Of a stretch of 5,016 nucleotides of DNA, positions 1 through 5,016 are shown piece by piece (position 1 is the stretch's first letter; the number at the start of each line of letters is the position of its first letter). The stretch comes from Desulfobacteraceae bacterium (lineage in GTDB: Bacteria > Desulfobacterota > Desulfobacteria > Desulfobacterales > Desulfobacteraceae). A program made the translations under genes and the position numbers. The notes beneath the pieces were generated by a model. The model saw only the letters and a program-made list of their open reading frames with translations. It ran no database searches and was not told the DNA's origin. The stretch covers positions 1 to 5,016 of the forward strand of contig DAOWDR010000516.1 in the NCBI GenBank assembly GCA_030638935.1, in the 5' to 3' direction.

Positions 1-48
1 AAATTAAAAAACCATTTTCAATAGAGTATCAGGCTTGCGCCGGATCTT

Positions 49-55
49 GGGGGGA
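49..55 (+). promoter_or_regulatory. Ribosome binding site of the MttB-like gene
   Basis: A run of six G followed by A lies 8 bases before the ATG at 64 and can pair with the anti-Shine-Dalgarno end of 16S rRNA. It supports the start at 64, which also matches where the family normally begins. The rest of the 63-base leader (A/T-rich at first) shows no promoter that I would defend. Confidence 0.6.
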
Positions 56-63
56 AATAAGGC

Positions 64-1527
64 ATGAACCATCAACTTTCTGACAGTCAATTGGAGCAAA
101 TTCATTTTACTGCCCTGAAAATATTAATCAAAGTAGGAATAAAAGTTCACAATAAGGAGGCTTTGAAAATATTTGAAAAGGCAGGTGCCCAGGTTGATTT
201 CCTATCGGAAACCGTTAAGATTCCGGAAGATATGATAACCTATGCCTTAAACCAAGCTCCTTCGAAATTCAGTATGTATGACAGGGAAATGGAAAAGGAG
301 TATGTCTGGGGTGATTCCGAGTTAAAGCTGGGGTCGGGCGGATCTGTCATCAACATATTGGAGGGTGACGGTCAGACCGTAAGGCCGCCGAAAACTTCTG
401 ATCTTATCAATATGTACAAATTAACCGACAACTTGCAAGAGGTGTCCTGGACTGCTCCCGGATCATTTGTGAGTGATGTGCCCCAGGAGATATCAGCAAT
501 ATGGCGTTTTTATATCCGGTTGAAGTATGGTGCCAAACCCTCCTGCGCAGATGGAATTGATCTCATTGATCTTGCGGATAATTGTGAACTGCTGCAAGCC
601 GTGCGGTCCAATGGGGATGATTATAAACAAAAGCCTTTTGCCATAGTGCAGCCCTGCCCCATGTCTCCTTTATGCTGGACCCCGGAAGGTGCGGGATATT
701 TACTGGAGAGTGCCAGGCGGAAAATGCCGGCTCTCATGCTGGCCATGCCCTTTGCAGGGGTATCTGCTCCCATCACCATGGCAGGTGCCATTGCACTGCA
801 AACCGTAGAGTTGCTCAGCGGACTGGTACTTTTGCAGATAATTGAGCCTGGATTACCAAGTATTTACGGGGGCGGTGCCTCCCACGCCGACATGAGAGAT
901 ATTTCCAATGTCATGGGCAGTATAGAGGCCCAAATGATGGACGCAGCCACTATTCAAATGGCCCGTTTTTACAAATTACCCGCTGGTACGGCAGCAATTT
1001 TTGGCTATACCGACAGCAAAAGAAACGACTACCAGGCTGGTGCAGAGTCTGCCCTTGGCCAATTGATTTTATCCTTAAACGGTGCTGATGTCGCCTATGG
1101 GTTAGGGATCATGGCAGGCATGGATTGCAACAGTCTGGAAAAAATTGTGCTGGACCATGAAATATTCAAATCCGTTAAAAAGTTTTTGTCAGGCATAGAG
1201 GTATCAGAAGAAACTCTGGCCTTTGATATTATCAACCAGGTCGGGCCGGAAGGCGATTTTTTAAGTAACAAATTTACCTTTGACTGGTTTAAAAAAGAAT
1301 ATGATTTTGCGGAGATATTCGATCGTAAGGCCAGGGGTGTATGGGAAAGCAAAGGGGCCGTGAGCTGCCAGGAACATGCCAGGGAATATGTTAAGACTCT
1401 TTTAGACAAGGCCGACCTAAACCGCTTGCCCCCCACACAGGATAAAGAACTGGACAAAATAATGTCCAAGATACTCAAACGCCGCAGTTTTAAACTGGAG
1501 AACTACCTTAACTTATTACCGGAATAA
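64..1527 (+). CDS. Non-pyrrolysine MttB-superfamily amine methyltransferase
   Basis: A 487-residue cytoplasmic protein of the trimethylamine methyltransferase (MttB) family, expected to be a TIM barrel that moves a methyl group from a methylated amine to the Co(I) of a partner corrinoid protein. Family landmarks seen are an N-terminal helical segment opening with LSDSQLEQIH (5-14), a VKIPEDM strand (51-57), GDGQTVRPPK (101-110), the PCPMSPLCWTPEGA block (197-210), PFAGVSAPITMAG (229-241), YGGGASHADMRD (268-279), TDSKRNDYQAGAES (316-329) and GADVAYGLGIMAGM (340-353). Length is normal for the family (about 470-500). True MttB carries pyrrolysine, coded by an in-frame TAG near residue 330; here the frame is open throughout and ends in TAA, so it belongs with homologues such as MtgB (glycine betaine), MtpB (proline betaine) and MtcB (carnitine). 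Which substrate it uses cannot be told. The corrinoid partner is probably the gene at 2384. It is 16 bases from the next gene, so co-transcription is likely. Confidence 0.92.
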   Translation: MNHQLSDSQLEQIHFTALKILIKVGIKVHNKEALKIFEKAGAQVDFLSETVKIPEDMITYALNQAPSKFSMYDREMEKEYVWGDSELKLGSGGSVINILEGDGQTVRPPKTSDLINMYKLTDNLQEVSWTAPGSFVSDVPQEISAIWRFYIRLKYGAKPSCADGIDLIDLADNCELLQAVRSNGDDYKQKPFAIVQPCPMSPLCWTPEGAGYLLESARRKMPALMLAMPFAGVSAPITMAGAIALQTVELLSGLVLLQIIEPGLPSIYGGGASHADMRDISNVMGSIEAQMMDAATIQMARFYKLPAGTAAIFGYTDSKRNDYQAGAESALGQLILSLNGADVAYGLGIMAGMDCNSLEKIVLDHEIFKSVKKFLSGIEVSEETLAFDIINQVGPEGDFLSNKFTFDWFKKEYDFAEIFDRKARGVWESKGAVSCQEHAREYVKTLLDKADLNRLPPTQDKELDKIMSKILKRRSFKLENYLNLLPE

Positions 1528-1533
1528 TATTGC

Positions 1534-1540
1534 AGGAGGG
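1534..1540 (+). promoter_or_regulatory. Strong ribosome binding site of the racemase-like gene
   Basis: AGGAGGG, a near-perfect Shine-Dalgarno sequence, sits 3 bases before the ATG at 1544. The spacing is short, but no other ATG nearby suits the family N-terminus. It lies wholly within the 16-base gap after the methyltransferase stop, in line with translation of both genes from one message. Confidence 0.65.
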
Positions 1541-1543
1541 AAT

Positions 1544-2326
1544 ATGCATAATTTTGGCAGAGACCAGGGAGTTAATTATATCAGAGCCCGCAAGGGAAAG
1601 TTAGGCTATGGGATGGGGCTTGGCACCCTTATTCTGGATGAAGTTTATCCGGCTTTTCCCGGTGACCTTCGAAACCCCAGCGCCTATCCCTATCCCATAC
1701 AACTGGGTGTGGTAAAGGGTATTGACTGCGAGATGCTGATAAGGGGGAAAGACAAGACACCTTGCCGCCAGCCCATCTTAGATGCTGCTGCCCAATTGGA
1801 ACGATTTGGCTGCAGGGCTCTTGTGGCCGAATGCGGCTATTTCGGCTATTTCCAGAAAGATGTAAAAAACCATGTGGACATTCCTGTCTTCATGTCCAGC
1901 CTGATACAATTTAACTGGATTAGGCAGTCCATCAACGGTAACAAATCCATCGGCATAATCTGTGCCGAAAAAAAACACCTGTCAGATGCTCATCTAACGG
2001 CGGTAGACATTGATTTAAAAAGTAATTTTGTAATAGCCGGAGCCAGGGATGAGTATTCCTGTCCTCAATTCGAAAGTCTTTGGAATCATGATCTTGGTCC
2101 TGCCGAGGGGTACTATGATGAGAATGAAAAGGAACTGGTGGAAATCGCCATGGACTTTGTGGATAAAAATCCAGGTATGGGAGCATTGTTATTGGAATGC
2201 ACCAGTATGACTCCCTTTGCCAGAGCCATCCAACGAGCAACCGACCTGCCGGTATTCAGCTGGGGGACCCTGTTGGATTACGCCTATTCAGTGGTAGTAC
2301 ACCGGGATTATTACGGCCACGTTTAG
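1544..2326 (+). CDS. Aspartate/glutamate racemase-like protein
   Basis: A 260-residue cytoplasmic protein of the Asp/Glu/hydantoin racemase superfamily (two-cysteine, cofactor-free racemases and relatives such as arylmalonate decarboxylase and maleate isomerase). What is seen: an N-terminal block GTLILDEVYPAFPGDLRNP (27-45), which matches the opening of a subfamily annotated only as racemase-like; the first candidate catalytic cysteine in AECGYFGYFQ (C97), followed by DIPVFMSSLIQ (112-122); and the second in LLLECTSMTPFARAIQ (C219), followed by TDLPVFSW (233-240). Both cysteines are in the positions expected for the acid/base pair, so the enzyme looks intact. Its gene sits between a methyltransferase and its probable corrinoid partner, which suggests a job on the amine substrate or its demethylated product, such as changing stereochemistry at an alpha carbon. 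That role is inference; isomerase, decarboxylase or binding functions are also possible. It ends in TAG, with a second in-frame TAG at 2348. Confidence 0.82.
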   Translation: MHNFGRDQGVNYIRARKGKLGYGMGLGTLILDEVYPAFPGDLRNPSAYPYPIQLGVVKGIDCEMLIRGKDKTPCRQPILDAAAQLERFGCRALVAECGYFGYFQKDVKNHVDIPVFMSSLIQFNWIRQSINGNKSIGIICAEKKHLSDAHLTAVDIDLKSNFVIAGARDEYSCPQFESLWNHDLGPAEGYYDENEKELVEIAMDFVDKNPGMGALLLECTSMTPFARAIQRATDLPVFSWGTLLDYAYSVVVHRDYYGHV

Positions 2327-2335
2327 AAGAACACC

Positions 2336-2347
2336 GGGCACACGCCC
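2336..2347 (+). other. Small inverted repeat in the racemase-corrinoid gap
   Basis: GGGC-ACAC-GCCC could form a 4-base-pair all-GC hairpin ten bases after the racemase stop, inside the 57-base gap. No T tract follows, so it is not a convincing terminator. It could stabilise or process the message so that the corrinoid protein is made in larger amounts than the enzymes. It is short enough to be chance. Confidence 0.25.
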
Positions 2348-2383
2348 TAGGATTTATCAAAAAAATTTACAAAGGAAAATATT

Positions 2384-3016
2384 ATGACAGATTTCAATGC
2401 CATGACCCAAGCCCTGATTTCATGTGATGCAGCAAAACTGACCGATCTTGTCAACGACGCACTGGCCCGGGATGAGGCCGCCGGCGACATCCTTAACAAA
2501 GGCCTGATTGCAGGCATGGATATTGTAGGAGAAAAAATGGAAAGCGGCGACATGTTCATCCCTGAAGTCCTCATGGCAGCCCAGGCCATGGGCAATTGTG
2601 TGGAGATTCTCAAACCCCTGCTGGGAGAAGACGATTCATCTGCCGGCGCCTCGGTCATCATCGGCACAGTCAAAGGTGACCTCCATGACATCGGCAAGAA
2701 TCTTGTGGCTATGATGATGGAGAGTGCGGGTATGGAAGTCCATAACATTGGCGTAGATATATCGCCGGAAGACTTTGTGGCCGAGATTAAAAACAAGAAT
2801 GCCAGAATCGTATGTCTTTCAGCCCTTTTGACCACCACCATGCCCATTATGAAACAGACCGTAGACGCCATTGTGGAATCAGGCCTGAGGGACCAGGTAA
2901 AAATTCTGGTGGGCGGGGCTCCAGTGACCCAGGCCTTTGCAGAAGGAATCGGAGCGGATGGATTTGCCGCAGATGCCGGTGCAGCTTCCAAACTGGCCAA
3001 GGCCCTTGCCAATTAA
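2384..3016 (+). CDS. Corrinoid (cobalamin-binding) methyltransfer protein, MtbC/MttC/MtgC type
   Basis: A 210-residue cytoplasmic carrier that holds a corrinoid and shuttles the methyl group from a substrate-specific methyltransferase to a second methyltransferase acting on tetrahydrofolate (or coenzyme M in methanogens). Residues about 1-80 are the helical cap domain (GLIAGMDIVGEKMESGDMFI at 40-59, then EVLMAAQAM), followed by a short acidic linker (82-88) and a Rossmann-like B12 domain. The D-x-H-x-x-G signature is GDLHDIG (98-104), with H101 as the lower cobalt ligand; the S-x-L element is SALL (146-149) and the later GG is VGGAPV (176-181). All base-off/His-on binding elements are present, and length is typical (about 205-220). 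AAGGA at 2372-2376, 7 bases before the ATG, supports the start. It follows the racemase-like gene by 57 bases and is the natural partner of the MttB-like enzyme. Hand counts on a few lines suggest it is richer in GC than the two genes before it. Confidence 0.94.
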   Translation: MTDFNAMTQALISCDAAKLTDLVNDALARDEAAGDILNKGLIAGMDIVGEKMESGDMFIPEVLMAAQAMGNCVEILKPLLGEDDSSAGASVIIGTVKGDLHDIGKNLVAMMMESAGMEVHNIGVDISPEDFVAEIKNKNARIVCLSALLTTTMPIMKQTVDAIVESGLRDQVKILVGGAPVTQAFAEGIGADGFAADAGAASKLAKALAN

Positions 3017-3053
3017 ATTTTGCATGGATTCAGCCATCATTGACCCTTTGGAT

Positions 3054-3082
3054 AAAAAATCAGGCTTCATCAAGCCCTTTTT
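3054..3082. terminator. Candidate bidirectional intrinsic terminator
   Basis: A stem GGCTT (3063-3067), loop CATC and AAGCC (3072-3076) is followed on the plus strand by C and five T (3078-3082). On the minus strand the same stem is followed by TGA and six T (3059-3054). It lies 46 bases after the corrinoid stop, between convergent genes, as expected for a shared terminator. The stem is only 5 base pairs, extended partly by the A/T tracts. On the minus strand the TGA beside the stem is the putative original stop of the acyltransferase gene. Confidence 0.6.
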
Positions 3083-3430
3083 GAATTTGATTTTTTGCAA
3101 GACCAATCAATTCATCCATCATTTCAGGTTCAAGGGCATAAACCCCACAAGTACGAGAATGTCATAATAGCTTTGGTGATTGGCAACAAAAACATATGAC
3201 CTGTTCTTCTTAATATGGTGTCTGCCCTTGATGGTGACCTGCATGGGGGTGATATAGCTGTTAAACCTTGCCCAGAAAACCCCTCGCCAATAGCCTAAAT
3301 TAGGATTGATCAGGATGGAAAGAATGACGGCCATGGCTGAAAAGAGCATGGTGGAAAGTGCAAAAAGGGGAATAAAAAAAAGATATTTATAATACTGGTA
3401 AATATAATAAATGAATTTCTTGGTTCTCAT
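3060..3430 (-). pseudogene. Broken PlsC-like 1-acylglycerol-phosphate acyltransferase
   Basis: The intact reading frame from the ATG at 3430 gives only 103 residues before a TGA at 3121-3119, while lysophospholipid acyltransferases usually have about 200-260. The N-terminus has a hydrophobic membrane segment (about 17-41) and then the acyltransferase block I, ANHQSYYDIL (83-92), whose H85-x4-D90 is the catalytic pair. The substrate-binding blocks (F-x-x-R and EGTR-like) and the proline-rich block are absent. In another frame, from about 3140 down to a TGA at 3062-3060, the minus strand reads YALEPEMMDELIGLAKNQ and then IQKGLDEA, which resembles the amphipathic C-terminal helix common in this family, and ends right at the terminator stem. 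The simplest reading is an internal deletion joining the two ends out of frame, leaving an inactive gene. AGGAAAGG at 3447-3440, 9 bases from the ATG, is a good ribosome site. A short functional protein or an assembly error are alternatives. Confidence 0.62.
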
Positions 3431-3439
3431 TAAGTTGTG

Positions 3440-3447
3440 CCTTTCCT
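3440..3447 (-). promoter_or_regulatory. Ribosome binding site of the acyltransferase remnant
   Basis: Minus-strand AGGAAAGG lies 9 bases before the ATG at 3430, within the 23-base gap after the beta-propeller gene. It supports that ATG as the original start and shows the translation signal has not decayed, so the damage to the gene is probably recent. Confidence 0.6.
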
Positions 3448-3453
3448 ATAATT

Positions 3454-4557
3454 TCAGATACCGGCTTTTTTCTTTGACAGCCGTGCTGCCGCTGGCGCTG
3501 TAAGACTGCCGATAAATAAAAAATCGTCTGTTTCCATTACACTTGTGTTTTTGGGATAATTTGTTTTGGGGTCCTGAAGATTTTGTTGCACCTGTCCGTT
3601 TTTATCAAGCGCTACAATATGACCGTAGGCAACAGGTTTAGGTTTTATAAAATCAGGCAGACGCTGGATCACTTTTCGCAGGAACGGTTTATTTGAAAAT
3701 TTGTCTAAAAGTGTATTACGGGGGGCAAAAAAAGCTAACCAGAATAGCCCGTTCTGTCCTTTTGAAATATTATCAGGAAATCCGGGAAGGTTTTCAATAA
3801 AAGGTTCTGACTTCCCTTTCCCGGGCCCTGCGATCCAATACCTGATTACCCGGTATGTTCCTGTTTCACATACCAGAACATACTGCTGGTCGTGACTCAC
3901 TGCCACGCCATTGGCAAAATTTAATCCGGAAACCAGGATTTTTGTTTCTTTTGTGGCAGGGTCATAGCAAAGGAGACGGCCATGGCCCCCGTGTTCTAAA
4001 ATATCCAGAATGGTTGAATCTTTACCATCTTTCCGAAACATTCCAAATTTTGTGGATGCGTCTGAAAAATATATTTTCCCATCTTCGGCAATATCAAGAT
4101 CGTCGGCAAAACGGATGGGAATTCCTTCTGCCATGTTTGTCAGTATCGTTATTTTTTTATCAGGTGCAATGGACAAAAGTCCTTGAAGGGCATCAGCCAC
4201 AATAAGATTCCCGGCCAGATCAAATTCGCTCCCCAAAGGCCTCCCTTCCGTCTCAAGCCAGACTTCAGGTTCTGTGCCGTCCGGTTTAAACCGTAAAATA
4301 CGCCCTTCATGGGTAGCTGCATAAATCATCCCTGAATTATCAATGGCAAAGTCTTCAGGTCCATGGTTGTCCCCGATGGACAACAATTCAATTTTGGCAA
4401 GACGATTGTTTGATTTAAATTGCCCTGTATAACCTCTGTCTTTTGGTGAATCCCAGGATATTGGGTCAATAGGTACAGGCCATGCAGCAAAATATAATAA
4501 AAAACCACTTATGAATAGCATCAGAGTAATAAACAATTTTTTCAAAACAATCCCCAT
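3454..4557 (-). CDS. Membrane-anchored strictosidine-synthase-like / SMP-30 beta-propeller protein
   Basis: A protein of 367 residues, from the ATG at 4557 (a GTG directly before it, at 4560, could also serve). Numbering below counts from the GTG. Residues about 8-26 form an uncleaved-looking hydrophobic anchor after a KK pair, so the rest is probably on the outer side of the inner membrane. The body matches the strictosidine-synthase-like / SMP-30 gluconolactonase six-bladed propeller family: GPEDFAID (67-74), EGRILRFKPDG (85-95), RPLGSEFDLAGNLIVADA (107-124), FADDLDIAEDGKIYFSDAST (151-170), HGGHGRLLCYDP (190-201), LNFANGVAVS (213-222) and LPGFPDNIS (258-266). E69, N217 and D263 are plausible metal-site residues by family analogy. 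Such proteins are lactonases, esterases or uncharacterised; true strictosidine synthesis is not implied. No strong Shine-Dalgarno is visible, so translation may be coupled to the transporter gene that ends about 30 bases upstream. The acyltransferase remnant follows by 23 bases. Confidence 0.85.
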   Translation of the reverse strand: MGIVLKKLFITLMLFISGFLLYFAAWPVPIDPISWDSPKDRGYTGQFKSNNRLAKIELLSIGDNHGPEDFAIDNSGMIYAATHEGRILRFKPDGTEPEVWLETEGRPLGSEFDLAGNLIVADALQGLLSIAPDKKITILTNMAEGIPIRFADDLDIAEDGKIYFSDASTKFGMFRKDGKDSTILDILEHGGHGRLLCYDPATKETKILVSGLNFANGVAVSHDQQYVLVCETGTYRVIRYWIAGPGKGKSEPFIENLPGFPDNISKGQNGLFWLAFFAPRNTLLDKFSNKPFLRKVIQRLPDFIKPKPVAYGHIVALDKNGQVQQNLQDPKTNYPKNTSVMETDDFLFIGSLTAPAAARLSKKKAGI

Positions 4558-4587
4558 CACTTCAATTAAATTTTCCAGTGCTTTTGC

Positions 4588-5016
4588 TTAAAAAACATCT
4601 ACTTTTTTTCCTTCAATCTCCTTCTTTAATTCAATCTTCTCAACTTTTTCAAGATCTTTTTCATAAAATAATGAACCAATGAAAAACAGGATACCTGCTA
4701 GAAGGCAAAAAACAGGCAGCACTGTCATGGCAGTCTGAATACCAAACCGGTCTGAAACAGCGCCGGTGAAGATAGGACCAATGGAGCTTCCGAGTAAAAC
4801 CTGGACCACCACACACAGGCTATAGGATGTGGCTCTCAGCCCCGGGTGAATAACATCCTGTGTTACAGCCTGGGCTGCAGGTACAAACATAATGGCTGAA
4901 ATTCCTGCTAACAGAAGGATAATATATTGAGTATTACCGGTGAAAAATTTCATGGCAGTGAAAAGAATCACAGCGGTGGAGATTGAGGAAATTGCGGGAA
5001 AAACAAGTCTGGCATT
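4588..5016 (-). CDS. Major facilitator superfamily transporter, C-terminal part (cut by window edge)
   Basis: The reading frame is open to the window end, so the gene starts beyond 5016; 142 residues are visible. An internal GTG at 4971 is not the start, because the codons before it continue a membrane helix. Four hydrophobic segments can be seen (about 4-24, 30-51, 62-85 and 93-117), fitting helices 9-12 of a 12-helix transporter. The loop GAVSDRFG (85-92) is the usual D-R-x-G-type motif between two of the last helices. The stretch from VTQDVIHPGLRATSYS (51-66) to GSSIGPIFTG (76-85) recalls spinster-like members, but the subfamily is a weak guess and the substrate unknown. A highly charged tail (EKDLEKVEKIELKKEIEGKK, 119-138) faces the cytoplasm. 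It is the first visible gene of a likely minus-strand operon with the beta-propeller protein. Confidence 0.85.
   Translation of the reverse strand, partial: NARLVFPAISSISTAVILFTAMKFFTGNTQYIILLLAGISAIMFVPAAQAVTQDVIHPGLRATSYSLCVVVQVLLGSSIGPIFTGAVSDRFGIQTAMTVLPVFCLLAGILFFIGSLFYEKDLEKVEKIELKKEIEGKKVDVF

Noticed and set aside
32..41. GGC-TTGC-GCC inverted repeat in the leader of the first gene as a regulatory hairpin
   Set aside because: A 3-base-pair stem is expected by chance, and no T tract or known operator pattern accompanies it.
1095..1478. Open frame of 127 codons on the minus strand opposite the methyltransferase
   Set aside because: It lies wholly inside a strongly conserved gene on the other strand and shows no recognisable motif.
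2324..2350. TAG ending the racemase-like gene read through as pyrrolysine
   Set aside because: Only seven codons follow before a second in-frame TAG at 2348-2350, the added peptide resembles nothing, and the protein already has the full length of its family.
2347..3012. Long open frame (221 codons) on the minus strand opposite the corrinoid gene
   Set aside because: The plus-strand frame has the clear B12-binding signature and ribosome site; the minus frame is Ser/Ala/Pro-rich low-information sequence typical of antisense to a GC-richer gene.
4588..4971. A complete 127-residue small membrane protein starting at 4971
   Set aside because: The codon at 4971 is GTG inside a hydrophobic helix, and the frame stays open to the window edge, so this is the end of a larger transporter.

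Overview
The window holds two gene groups that point at each other. Gene content and moderate GC suggest an anaerobic bacterium, possibly a sulfate-reducing member of the Desulfobacterota. That placement is an inference from the protein families (many MttB-like and corrinoid methyltransfer genes, typical bacterial Shine-Dalgarno sites), not from any marker gene.

Left half, plus strand (64-3016): a compact three-gene unit. It encodes an MttB-superfamily methyltransferase with no in-frame amber codon (so a non-pyrrolysine type), then an aspartate/glutamate-racemase-like protein with both expected cysteines, then a small cobalamin-binding (corrinoid) protein of the MtbC/MttC/MtgC type. The expected biochemistry is transfer of a methyl group from a quaternary or tertiary amine to the bound Co(I) corrinoid. 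A methylcorrinoid:tetrahydrofolate methyltransferase and a RamA-type reactivating iron-sulfur protein would normally complete the pathway. Neither is in this window. The racemase-like gene set between the methyltransferase and its corrinoid partner is the most interesting part: it hints at a chiral amino-acid-derived substrate or product, but the substrate cannot be read from sequence.

Middle (3017-3119): a short convergent junction with a GC stem flanked by A and T tracts on opposite sides, a good candidate for a terminator shared by both groups.

Right half, minus strand (5016 down to 3060): the C-terminal end of a major facilitator transporter (cut by the window edge), a membrane-anchored strictosidine-synthase/SMP-30-like beta-propeller protein, and an acyltransferase (PlsC-like) gene that looks broken. 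Its N-terminal third, with the H-x4-D motif, runs into a stop. A different frame then carries what looks like the normal C-terminal tail of the same family, ending exactly at the terminator hairpin. This fits an internal out-of-frame deletion. The three genes are 23-30 bases apart and probably form an operon whose promoter lies outside the window.

No tRNA, rRNA, CRISPR array, insertion sequence or long repeat was seen. No gap between genes exceeds about 65 bases.
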